A DNA stretch of 64,000 nt, taken from assembly GCA_033964015.1 (NCBI GenBank), contig CM066913.1, positions 19,367,854 through 19,431,853 on the forward strand. Reading direction: 5' to 3'. This document shows positions 1 to 9,124 of the stretch, piece after piece. This stretch comes from Scolanthus callimorphus. Lineage: Eukaryota; Cnidaria; Anthozoa; Actiniaria; Edwardsiidae. The notes beneath the pieces were generated by a model. That model was given only the letters and a program-made list of their open reading frames with translations. It searched no databases and was not told where the DNA came from. Positions within the stretch are counted from its first letter, which is position 1. Each line of letters begins with the position of its first letter. The translations under genes were made by a program, and so were the position numbers.

Positions 1-96
1 CCCTTGTGGCCCCGTTCTGATGAAATTATTCTTTTCTTTTATATTCACCCAAGCTCAGACAAAATATAATTTCATGAGAGTGAGGCCACAAGGGCC
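1..96. repeat. short inverted repeat at window edge
   Basis: The first bases (CCCTTGTGGCC) return as the reverse complement near 85-95, and both arms continue through an ATTTCAT-like block. This is a compact hairpin of the MITE type. It may be clipped by the window boundary, so its true left end is unknown. Confidence 0.5.
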
Positions 97-581
97 TATG
101 GAACAAGAAGTCAGCCGTTTTGGAATAAGGTGTTGCATTTCGAGTGAGTCAAGCAAAAAACTTCGATACACCAATCGGTTTTAATCATTGAATGGTTGAC
201 TTGAGATGTGATTACAATAGATAATATCAAATCATTTGCTCCTTTACTTTTCTCGTAACTACTACATAGTCACTGTGAATTCTTGGCATAAATGCAATTA
301 TACGATCATCTACAAGCGATGTACCTTTTACTAACATTATACTATGTTTTACTAAACTATATATAATGCAATTCACGGGACTTGCCTATAGACATAGCTT
401 GCTCACTTCTTCTCCTCGCGTTTAGAGCGGTTTTACAGACGATTCAGTTCGGAAGAGCTCAATAACCCATTCAATGCTTTTCTGAAGGGATTTACTGATT
501 TGTGTCAAGGGATGAACTTTGCATCTTAGGGGAAAATATCTTCGTTTTCGTTATTTTGGACTCCTTCCCTGTTGGTATCTC
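97..581. other. intergenic, nothing recognised
   Basis: AT-rich sequence downstream of the minus-strand gene that ends at 582. I see no convincing ORF, exon or repeat pair here, and no canonical AATAAA on the minus strand close to the stop codon. Confidence 0.5.
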
Positions 582-1979
582 TTAACCTCTCCGGCCGGAA
601 TTGGGGCACTTAGGTCTCTTTAACCACTCTATGTTGCTCTCAATGTGAACTTCTCTGATTCGTGCTAAAACATCCACCCCACTCCACTTTGGGATAGTCC
701 AGGGATCCTGGACGATGTAAAATCTCTGGTTATAAGACTCGACCACAATACGCTCTATGTTTTCAAGGAACAACTCATATCCATCGTTCTCATCTTCTTC
801 CTTAAATTCCATCCTCCATTTTGTTTCCGTTAACTTTCTCAGTGTCAATGACCTTATCTTCGTCGTTTTCTTCATCTGCACCATCACTAGGTCATACGGA
901 ATGATCAGAGAATCGCTTGCCCCTTTTTCTCCACCCTTTAGGTCAATCTTATAATACGCTCTTGTCGGAGCATCAGGTGGCGGAAGCGCGAGAACGACAT
1001 CCTCGGGTATTCCAAACTTCCCCTCTAGCATGAAGCGGGTAAGCGAGTTCGATTTCACGGCGTTATAGCCGTATGTCTTGCGCGTCAGTCTCTTTTGAAT
1101 TTCGACTGCTAGAGAGATTTCTCTGCGATCATCTAGTATGAGGTCGACCAACATTTCAAAGTCGTCCTCGGCCGTTTCTACTTCCAGCATCTGGAAGTTC
1201 TGGATGTCAAGTTCAATTTGTTTGACAGGACATGCGGTGTTTTGAAAGTCTTCGACTCCTGTTATTCGCAACTGCCAGTTTGCAGTGTCGTCGGAACGGA
1301 TTAATTTAACCACTCGTTTAGCCGCCGTGATGCATTTTTCGTAGAAGGTCTTTGTCAGTGCAATCGAGTGCCTCGTTTGGGTTACCTGAGAGACTTTCAT
1401 CTGGTATTTTCCAAGTAAGTGGGATGTCGGTGGCTGAAGAAGGACACGGAAGTAACGGCAGAAGTCAAACGTCAAGCTTTTATCAAAGCTGTACTTGTAA
1501 ACTTTGTCCTTGAAGCCATTTTGAAGGTCCCTTGCTTTGACGGTGGTTATGTCTTCATTTTTAGGGTGCCATCTTGGAAACTTATTAAGTTTCCTCCACA
1601 CACGGTCTCGTCTAGTATATATGGAGTGATATCCTTTTTTGGTTCTCCCGAATAGCACCATTCCCAGCATTCTTTGATTGTTGTAGACGTATAAAGTGCG
1701 CTTGTCAGGAGAAACCATAAGATCAGTCGTTTTGGGGGTGAACTTATTATACCAAGTCATGAAGTCTACGAAACCTGGTTTTTCACTTTGGTCAGTTATA
1801 GTTATCCTAAAGTCGTATTTCAGCATGTTGATGGTGTAATTATTTTTGCCAAAATATTCTCGCACGATATAATCGTGATCAGTGTATATAACAATGTCAT
1901 CGTTTAATCTCGATCCCATGAACATTTTCACGCCATTTACAAATCCTTTTGACGTGGTGCTTTTCGAGGGCCATTTCAT
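582..1979 (-). CDS. C-terminal segment of a secreted protein, frame 3 of a split gene
   Basis: A 465-codon open frame without introns. Its composition is that of ordinary soluble protein, with mixed charged and aromatic residues and alternating beta-like stretches (for example YYKIDLKGGEKG and RFYIVQDPWTIPKW). I recognise no family. The ATG at 1979 is probably not a real start: the same frame stays open and protein-like up to a stop at 2046-2048, and the upstream ORF (1897-3441) turns into low-quality Arg-rich sequence exactly where this one begins. The two ORFs are best read as one protein broken by a frame change at about 2025-2050. No signal peptide or membrane helix is seen in this part. 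Whether the break is biological (pseudogene) or an assembly indel cannot be decided from sequence alone. Confidence 0.6.
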   Translation of the reverse strand: MKWPSKSTTSKGFVNGVKMFMGSRLNDDIVIYTDHDYIVREYFGKNNYTINMLKYDFRITITDQSEKPGFVDFMTWYNKFTPKTTDLMVSPDKRTLYVYNNQRMLGMVLFGRTKKGYHSIYTRRDRVWRKLNKFPRWHPKNEDITTVKARDLQNGFKDKVYKYSFDKSLTFDFCRYFRVLLQPPTSHLLGKYQMKVSQVTQTRHSIALTKTFYEKCITAAKRVVKLIRSDDTANWQLRITGVEDFQNTACPVKQIELDIQNFQMLEVETAEDDFEMLVDLILDDRREISLAVEIQKRLTRKTYGYNAVKSNSLTRFMLEGKFGIPEDVVLALPPPDAPTRAYYKIDLKGGEKGASDSLIIPYDLVMVQMKKTTKIRSLTLRKLTETKWRMEFKEEDENDGYELFLENIERIVVESYNQRFYIVQDPWTIPKWSGVDVLARIREVHIESNIEWLKRPKCPNSGRRG

Positions 1980-3441
1980 AAAGAGATTCGCGCTGGCGTC
2001 GTCTTTGAAATGAAATACGAAGCCTTCTATTCCACTGCACCTTTGTCAGCCCTCTTTGGATCAAGGCCTTCGAGGGAGAGAACATTGGTTTCGGTACTCT
2101 TGTCGGCCGCTGTTCTGATTTGTAGTACATGAGTATTAGCACATTTACCCACAAGCCCATTGAGTGATATGGTATCATCCCAGCCCCTGTTTTCACCACC
2201 ACCTGCCTGTTTGTATTAAAATGTTCTCCGATCGCCACATTGTCTGCCTCTTTGGAGGGATTATTTTTATCCATGTATGAGGTATTGATGTACACGCCTC
2301 GAAGGGTTTCGTCTGTCGCTTTTACTAATTCGGAACTGGTGATAACTGTAACACCGTGGAAGGTCGTGTCTTGTTTATTAGCATAGTCGCCAATAAAGTC
2401 GTAGCCAATGGGAACCTTTGTAGGACCGGAAAAAACCCAATGTCCCGAGTACTCGCTTTTGTCGAAGACTCTCTTCTTTCCTGAAACAAGAAATCCTTCG
2501 TCCTTTTTAACGGTCCCAAGAGTGAACGTGAGTGGTTCGTATTGATCTGCAACCCTCCCTTTAATTCCTTCGATTAAGAATCCCTCGTTTGACTGAAACA
2601 CTTGTGAGAATCTGAATGGCCGTCTATTACTAGCTAGGCCTCTCAGTTGCTTTAGGGTTTGCTCTAGTTGCTTTTTAGACTTCAACGTATAGGAATTTAT
2701 TTTGTCGAGGTCCTCTTTCATCTGAGCGTACTCAATGTTGTTATCGAGATATTCGATAATGATTGCTGCGAAACCGAGAACAGCTCCAGCAATGGCGCCT
2801 ACAGGACCCGCAACAACAGCTAGAGTGCTTCCGGCAGCAGCAAGGCCGCCGATAGCAAATGATGCTATGCCTACGACTCCTGCAGCAATTCCCAGGGCAT
2901 TTGTAGCTACCGCAACCGTATTTTTGTCCTTGATAGCTTCCACGAGTTGCCATGTGCAAATTCCAATGCTGAAGGCATCAAATACCGGTCCTGCCAATGT
3001 AGTACCCCATTTCGCATATTTTGTTGACGATTTCACATGCTTGAGGTCTGTAGACAGACTCTTATACAGGCTTCTTTTTATAGGACTTTTAGATTTTTGC
3101 AAGGCTTTCATGTCCTTGTCAAAAGCCAGGCTGATCTTACTCCTTGCCTTCAGCATTTTGTTCTTTGCCTTCAGTGCGTCATCAGTTCCGTCTCCCATCA
3201 TCGTCTTCCCCACCTTCTTAGCGAATCTCTTAGCTGCCGCCTCAGTCGTTTTAAAGTGGCGTTGGTTTTTGATTACCTTGTCAACCAAACCATCGACAAG
3301 TGGACGTATCATACCTTGCCCCGTGTCAAACGTAGCAAAAGTGGCCATGGCAATTTTCATCGATTCGTAAGCATCCTTCTTTCTGTCCTCGCTCAAGGCG
3401 TTAAAGATTCCCATCAGCGAGGCACGGTATGAGGCCCACAT
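1897..3441 (-). CDS. central segment of a secreted protein with a Gly/Ala-rich hydrophobic core
   Basis: A 514-codon frame. Residues 1-130 are rich in Lys and helix-forming residues. Residues about 148-170 and 178-230 are hydrophobic, the latter a Gly/Ala/Val/Ile-rich run that could form one or two membrane-inserting helices. Residues 232-270 look like an amphipathic coiled coil (EDLDKI, KKQLEQTLKQL). A beta-rich, Gly/Lys-containing region follows (270-450). A helical N-terminal part with a buried Gly/Ala-rich hairpin is seen in several alpha-helical membrane-active proteins. That is an analogy only, and I assign no family or activity. Residues after about 465 are the wrong frame: the true continuation is in the ORF ending at 582. 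At the 5' side the frame is open only to 3466, so this segment joins the signal-peptide ORF through a second frame change. Confidence 0.6.
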   Translation of the reverse strand: MWASYRASLMGIFNALSEDRKKDAYESMKIAMATFATFDTGQGMIRPLVDGLVDKVIKNQRHFKTTEAAAKRFAKKVGKTMMGDGTDDALKAKNKMLKARSKISLAFDKDMKALQKSKSPIKRSLYKSLSTDLKHVKSSTKYAKWGTTLAGPVFDAFSIGICTWQLVEAIKDKNTVAVATNALGIAAGVVGIASFAIGGLAAAGSTLAVVAGPVGAIAGAVLGFAAIIIEYLDNNIEYAQMKEDLDKINSYTLKSKKQLEQTLKQLRGLASNRRPFRFSQVFQSNEGFLIEGIKGRVADQYEPLTFTLGTVKKDEGFLVSGKKRVFDKSEYSGHWVFSGPTKVPIGYDFIGDYANKQDTTFHGVTVITSSELVKATDETLRGVYINTSYMDKNNPSKEADNVAIGEHFNTNRQVVVKTGAGMIPYHSMGLWVNVLILMYYKSEQRPTRVPKPMFSPSKALIQRGLTKVQWNRRLRISFQRRRQRESLYEMALEKHHVKRICKWRENVHGIEIKR

Positions 3442-3623
3442 GCAGCATATGTCATTCCCGCTCCATCACCAAACAAAACGATACTTTTCTCATTTGGTAT
3501 GTAACGGCGTGCATCTGTTAGCTTCTGTGCTACGGTTCGAAGAAAGCCGCTTCCGATTTTTATACCGGCTGTCCTGGCAGTGACGGCTAAGCTGACAACG
3601 AGGAGTTGAAGGATAACCTTCAT
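3414..3623 (-). CDS. N-terminal segment with signal peptide of the split secreted protein
   Basis: A 69-codon frame starting at the ATG at 3621-3623. The first 19 residues (MKVILQLLVVSLAVTARTA) form a textbook signal peptide: one Lys, a Leu/Val core and a small-residue cleavage region. The product is therefore expected to enter the secretory pathway. The frame reads sensibly until about 3466-3420 and then runs to a stop at 3414-3416, while the 1897-3441 frame takes over with a 28-bp overlap. No GT-AG intron is needed to explain the overlap. The ATG is the first in frame after the upstream region and directly precedes the signal peptide, which supports this start. Confidence 0.6.
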   Translation of the reverse strand: MKVILQLLVVSLAVTARTAGIKIGSGFLRTVAQKLTDARRYIPNEKSIVLFGDGAGMTYAACGPHTVPR

Positions 3624-3766
3624 CTTACTCCAGACGTGTAGTGCTCACTTGATGATGAAGTCAATGTACAAAGTGTCAGATTTGTACAATGCGAGCGGCG
3701 ATCTTGTATCTGCGGATACAAAATCGACGCGAATATTGTAAGGTACTTATGATATTCTAATTTCTG

Positions 3767-3774
3767 TATTTATA
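3767..3774 (-). promoter_or_regulatory. possible TATA box for the secreted-protein gene
   Basis: The minus strand reads TATAAATA about 145 bp upstream of the ATG at 3623. Its position and orientation would suit a core promoter with a short 5' UTR. In AT-rich DNA such an octamer also arises by chance. Confidence 0.25.
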
Positions 3775-3835
3775 TTAAATTGAATGTGTGCATTGCAATG
3801 AAGTAGTTCCAGAAATCCCGGTGCACGAAAACATC

Positions 3836-3897
3836 ATTCTCGTACCCAGAGCTCCCCAGCTCGTCTGCTCGCAGGGGAGGCTCTGGGGACATCCATT
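3836..3897. repeat. short hairpin with CCCAGAGC ends
   Basis: CGTACCCAGAGCTCCCC is followed after about 20 bp by an inverted GGGGAGGCTCTGGGG. The same end motif closes the larger element at 55289-55510 and recurs near 57400-57450, so this is a small member of a dispersed family. Confidence 0.45.
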
Positions 3898-4013
3898 TGA
3901 GTGGCATATGCGTTCCTCTAAAAGCTTACCATACATATCTGATAGAGTTCTACTAGAAAGAGTTGCAAATGGTTAAAAAGAAAACAAATATTTTATTCGT
4001 AAAATAAGTTTTA

Positions 4014-4165
4014 CGTGCAACAAGGCGAGAAAATGAATGCTTGATGACGCCATGCACGAACGGCCCACGGCCCATTCGCGCGAGCAAGCGGCTTGCTCGC
4101 GCGAATGGGCCGTGGGCCGTTCGTGTATCGCGTCATCAAGCATTCAATTTCTCGTCTTGTTGCGC
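4014..4165. repeat. near-perfect 150-bp palindrome
   Basis: Two arms of about 75 bp meet at about 4090 (CGAGCAAGCGG/CTTGCTCGCG) and match almost base for base out to the GCAACAAG/CTTGTTGC ends, with only a few mismatches near the middle of each arm. There is essentially no loop. It is probably a hairpin MITE. Confidence 0.7.
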
Positions 4166-4508
4166 GGCGCGTGCTGTAGAAATGTAAATTGAGAAACGGG
4201 GTAATGGCATAACCACCGTCAAACCAAAAATAGAACCCTCTGTTTCACAATCGGCCAAGGCAGTGCGTTTGTAAAATAGGATCGTCGGCAAAAGCGCATG
4301 GCTTCGAATTTGTTATCTCCCGCCAAATCGATTTCATGTTCATTTTGTTCAAAAGAAATCCTTAATACAATTTAGAAGAAAATCTAGATTTAAATTTTCC
4401 TAATGAGAAGTGCTTGCCCCGTTTCGCCTTTTTTGTAATCGCCAGTTCGACACGACGGAAAGCTAGTACACAGCGTACCTGGCCTCATAAAACCTGTGTA
4501 TTAGAATT

Positions 4509-4815
4509 GCCAACAAAGTTTTTCGGGCCCGAGAATTCTCGGATTCGAGAACCTTGCCCTAGCTAATAGGAACAGGTAAATGTTTGACAGCAGTTCAGAA
4601 AACACCAGAGCGCCAGGGGGTACTTGAAGTTTAAAATGGCAGGGATGACCGTCGGGAAGCCGAAATTTCCACCCTAAATGATATACCTGATCAGCAAAAA
4701 TTCCACCCTAAAAAGTACTCCTTGGTCCTAAAAGTTTTTCGGGGCGGAGAATTCTCTGATTCGAGAACCGGGCCCCTGGCTAAGAGGAACAGGTAAATGT
4801 TTGACAGAAAACACC
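4509..4815 (+). repeat. two diverged direct copies of an about 95-bp block
   Basis: A block running from AAGTTTTTCGGG through GAGAATTCTC and ending with AGGTAAATGTTTGACAG is present at 4517-4595 and again at 4731-4810. A related fragment, AACTTTTCGAGGCCGAAAAT, occurs near 20672. The sequence between the copies has no gene-like content. Confidence 0.55.
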
Positions 4816-4836
4816 AGTGCTTTTCTCTACACACTC

Positions 4837-5140
4837 AAAACCCGCGTATAAGAACCTGGGGTTTAATACCTGTTAGGCTAAAAGGTGTATAGGCATAGAC
4901 ACTGCTGAATTAAGATCATCATCTGATTACATTTAAAAGAAACTTGACTTATCATTCTTTTTCTTTCAAGCTTAAGTACTATGTTCAATGTCTGTTGTGT
5001 TTACCATTCAAATTCCTCAAATTTATATTTGTAACATATTTAAATGAAAATGAAAATGTAAGAACCCATTTTAAGAACTATGGTAGTCTAACCTGTTTAG
5101 GCTAAATTAAAAGATTAGGTTCTTATACGCGGGTTTTTAC
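4837..5140. mobile_element. about 300-bp MITE with 20-25 bp inverted ends
   Basis: AAAACCCGCGTATAAGAACC at 4837-4857 is matched in inverse orientation by GGTTCTTATACGCGGGTTTT at 5118-5138. The inner sequence carries no ORF. The length and terminal symmetry fit a non-autonomous DNA transposon; no convincing target duplication was identified. Confidence 0.6.
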
Positions 5141-6995
5141 TGTACGCTTTTTAAACGCATTTGGATCGAGAGGGGCTCGTGTGCAAGCTGGCCACATTTT
5201 TATCTTAATGGATCTTACCAGAATTTCTTGGACAGCACTTGAGAGGTGTAAACGTACTCAAGACGGAATTCCTCTGCAGCCGAGAAATGTTATGTCTGCT
5301 GGTTTTACCTGTAGTGGGTTTTCTTACTAGCCACGAAAAGATGAGGTTATCCCAGCTGATGTCACTCGGCCATTTGATATCCCGGTGGTATACCTGTTGC
5401 GGCTTTATTTGAACCAAGACATCCCACACGGGGACACGGGTGGGACGTGATCACTGATTCAATGCCGTGTGTTTTTTCTGACACAACCGTCAAACGCCCG
5501 ATAAGCGATACGCTGGTACCGCCAGGAACAGGTATCCCAAACGTTGCACAAGTCTCAATCTTTTTTGTTGTTATTGTTATAAAAATCTATAAAGGTATAA
5601 AGCTATTATAAAGGTATAAACATCTGCCCGAATCCCAGTCGCCGGTATCATGTCTGACGTCTGGACTGCATATGTTGTTGATCAAACCGATGGTGCTTCC
5701 CTAATAGTATGACCGAACAACCTCGCAAAGTCAACCAGTGTAGCCCTAATCCGGCCACGATCAGTCATTTTGTTGCATTTCAAAATAACTATCCTTAGTT
5801 AAAGCTCAGTGACGTAAAATTTAGATTTTAGATGGCAGAGCCTATTTGTGTCTTCAAGAGTTCAAAGGATACTTTCTTGATATATTTTTCGATCTCGCCG
5901 CGCCCTGAATCCCGGGCCTGATTTCCGCCAGCTGGTAAGAAAAATCACACTTTTTGTCTTGTTATTGTAGAATGTACAATATAAACGCTTTCTCTGCGTA
6001 GGATCGCAGAGACATAGAAAAATGTTTTGCTCCCCCAACCGCGGGAGAGAATATATTGAATATGTTTCCTAGACGAAAATGCCAATTAGAATTGATTCTT
6101 AAAGTATCGTTTGAAAGCTTTCTGAATATGTGCCAGTATAAAATTTTACATAACATTCTACCCTCCAATCAAATTGCGGTCACACCGTAGTGCATCTTCG
6201 AGTATTCACCCAAAAGTTGTAAATTTTTGGATTAGTCATTTGAAATGGTTCAGGGACAAGGCAGGTTTTGTTATCAGTTTGAAAGGCTAAGGCCTATGGC
6301 TTTGTGGATACAAACCAACAGTTAAGAATTCCTAAACCAATCTGCATTACATTTCAAAACAACGTAATAATAATATTTTAATCCGCATTACATTTTCAAA
6401 ACTGCGTTTTGGCTTCTGTCTATGAAACATTGGCGCATGGAGTTTTTGTAATCATTGCTAAACAATTTGAGAAGTTTATTAAAATAAGTAAATAGAACAT
6501 CTTCGTGTTAATTGCATGCGTGCTCTAATGAAATTTCTCATACTCCAGTCAAGAGGAATATTGAAGACGGTATTGCTTTAGAAAGTAGTACGATGATTGT
6601 CAAGGAAAAATGGTCGCACCTTGATCCAGCCTGATCACTTGGCGAGAGAAGACGTCTGAATTGTCCACGCTATTTGCTCACCCATTGCGTAATTACTGAC
6701 CAAAAATCGGTCAGAAGAATCTGATTGGTTTGTTTTTTCAGGGAGACGTGCAGGTGACCGATTCCATGTAAAAGGAGTTTGAAATCTTCCAAACCAGACA
6801 CCCAGGGCGCCGCTGTAACTGTTGAAAAAGGCGTACGTTCACTGTGCGTTGTCTTGAAAACAATGTGTAAAAAAATGGATGATAAAATCTCGCGGTTCAG
6901 ATCAGACGTCTACTCACACAAAGCGAGGTACGATCGCGAGAGAAGAGACCACTGAAAAGGCTATACTTGCTGCAACCTTTCCGTCTTTGAGTTAG
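5141..6995. other. intergenic, little recognisable content
   Basis: Long stretch without a supported gene. Visible items are a short direct repeat of TATAAAGGTATAAA around 5585-5620 and a lone fragment (GCGTTTTGGCTTCTGTC, near 6403) of the MITE family described at 30872-31167. Short ORFs here show no conserved motifs. Confidence 0.4.
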
Positions 6996-7001
6996 TGTTG
7001 A

Positions 7002-8082
7002 CAGGGGCGTACAGGGTTTTTTCGTGAGCCGTGATCGACCCTTGTTCGTATTCGTGATCCGTGAAAATGGCCAATCTTATTTCGTGATTCGTGACCAAGA
7101 ATCGTGGCGTGACCCGTGAAAGTCGTTTTGAAATGCTCGTGAGTCGTGATTTTGAGCTGATAAAATCGTGATTTGTGATTTTTTTTGTCCCAGCTGAGAT
7201 TACGCATACAGCGAATTTTCTGTGTCAAAATGATCACATTGTTTGTCAAAAGTCACGCGCATTTGATTTTGAGGATACTTCGTTCAGGTACTTAGGGACA
7301 GGTCATTATTTATCGCCTGGGGAGGGGGGGAGGGGAATTTAAGGATTTTTGGGGGGATGAATTCATTGTTGGGTGAGCGAAAGGGGGAATCTCTCGAAAC
7401 CCGATGTCCTGAAAGGGGGGACCACAAGGATTTGCTTAGGAGTTATTGCGCACAAGGAAGACATCAGGAACAAACTTGTCCCTATTAAAATACTGTTTTT
7501 GAGAACGCGCGCAACGAAGCCAATAACTCACCCCAAAACGCCCCCCAATTAAAGGTTTGACGGGCAATCACTATGTTCGAAAGAACTGACACCTTGGGTC
7601 AGCATGAGTTCGACGTTACAAGCATACACATTCATCATTCGGGCCGCGCTTTACGCACCAGAAGAAGAATAACTTCGTCATATGCGGCGCGCATGAAGAA
7701 TTTACAGGCTTTGTTTACTATATACACAAAAATGAAATGTTCATCAACTTTTTCTCTGAGCCTTGATGAAATGCGTTTATTAAAATCAGGGCGCGCTTCG
7801 CGCGCAACAAAAGAAGAATGCGATCCTCTCTGTAAAACGTCTTCCACTACAAATTGTTTCATTTGGACAGAGTGTATTGCCCCAAATCCTCAGACCCCCC
7901 AGGCGATAATTAATGACCGGTCCCTTGTGGCATGGCAAGCAACAACAGTGAACAGAGCGTGATCTCCCAGCATCCATTTTCGTGATCCGTGAAAGCTTAC
8001 TTTCGACAGCCGTGATTCGTGATTTTTCACTTTTTGCACTATTCGTGATCCGTGCGGCATACCCTCCCCCTGTACGCCCCTG
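7002..8082. mobile_element. 1.08-kb non-autonomous DNA transposon with 6-bp target duplication
   Basis: The element begins CAGGGGCGTACAGGG and ends with its reverse complement CCCTGTACGCCCCTG. It is flanked on both sides by TGTTGA (6996-7001 and 8083-8088), a clean 6-bp target-site duplication. CAGGGG ends are typical of hAT-superfamily elements, although classic hAT duplications are 8 bp. The outer parts consist of many variants of TCGTGATCCGTGA (7020-7180 and 7980-8055). No transposase is encoded; the 100-130 residue ORFs inside are chance frames. Confidence 0.75.
7297..7925. mobile_element. element nested inside the 7002-8082 transposon
   Basis: GGGACAGGTCATTATTTATC at 7297 is matched by the inverted GATAATTAATGACCGGTCCC near 7906-7923, with GCCTGGGG/CCCCAGGC continuing the arms. 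This is a second pair of terminal inverted repeats lying wholly inside the first element, which implies insertion into a pre-existing copy. G-rich and C-rich runs adjoin the ends. No transposase is seen. Confidence 0.6.
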
Positions 8083-8308
8083 TGTTGAGTTTTGTCTAGT
8101 TATTGCGTGGCGTGTATGCATGTGGATCTGTTTACTGCGATTTTCATTATCCTGCAGTAAAATCTCACAAGTTCCCACCAGCAAATGGCTTGCATTAATG
8201 AAACCTTTGGGACATAGATCAAGGCAAGGGAGAAAGTCCCAGAAAAGTTTTATTTGATAAAAATATCAAATATTGATTAATACACCTTATAATCCAAATA
8301 GACTAATA

Positions 8309-8537
8309 CCCCATTCACACCGGCGCTTAAACTAGTTTAAAGTGGTTTAGTTAAACTGGTTTAAATCCATATCACCTCAGAGGAGATCGGCTCCAAGGCC
8401 AAAACTGAACAGACTGTACAGTACATGTTATTAAGTGATCATTTAGCTAGTAAGAGTTTATCGCAGTACGAAACTTCCTGTGTTGTTAGGCGACGAAAAA
8501 CCTTGTTTAACTAAACATGGTTTTGGTGTGAATGGGG
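8309..8537. mobile_element. MITE with TA duplication
   Basis: The ends are CCCCATTCACACC and GGTGTGAATGGGG, flanked by TA on both sides (8307-8308 and 8538-8539). The interior has inverted GTTTAAAC/AACTAGTTTAA-type motifs. A TA target duplication is typical of Tc1/mariner-type transposition. No coding capacity. Confidence 0.65.
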
Positions 8538-8539
8538 TA

Positions 8540-9118
8540 TAAGATACATCGGTAAATAACCAAAAGAAATAACAATTACCATCATTAAAACTTTTAAACC
8601 ACTTACAAGCAGAATGCATAACATTTATACCTTTAAACTCAACTAGAAGAACCTCATAGAGGAACTTTGCTGACATCATAAGTTCATGTTACTCTTTCGC
8701 TTCGGAGCTCGGTTTTAAGATGACGTCCCAGGAAGAGGGACTAAGGGGATGATCGTCCCGTCATGTAGGGGTTAAAATCGACAGGTTTTGGTCTCTTTTA
8801 GGGCAATAAAATTTAAGGGAGATTGGGGGGGAGGGGGGTGACGACCTACGGAAAATTTTCCAGGGGAGGGCGTATTGGACTCCACGGGGGGGTTTGCCTG
8901 CCGCTAGGAAATTCCAAGGGGGAGGGGTAGAAAAAAGGAGAATTTCCAGGGACATTTTATCCCAATGGATTTTCCCGGGATATTTTGACAGAAAAATTGG
9001 GAAATCCCTCAGGTATATTAAGGCATGGGTGTTAAAAAAAATACTGAAAAAAATTCTATAGGGTCTTCTGTAGAATGTTTTTCGTTAAGGTTGGTACATC
9101 CAGTGAGACGTTTCATTT
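8540..9118. other. G-rich and simple intergenic sequence
   Basis: Contains scattered GGGG-rich blocks (8760-8935) and no recognisable gene or repeat pair. Confidence 0.35.
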
Positions 9119-9124
9119 GATGTA

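Noticed and set aside
2735..3370. 211-residue plus-strand frame opposite the secreted-protein gene
   Set aside because: It is the antisense shadow of the Gly/Ala-rich coding region, with Ala/Pro/Thr-rich composition.
7573..8184. Two overlapping 130-residue frames on opposite strands
   Set aside because: Both are inside the 7002-8082 transposon, overlap each other and contain inverted-repeat sequence.
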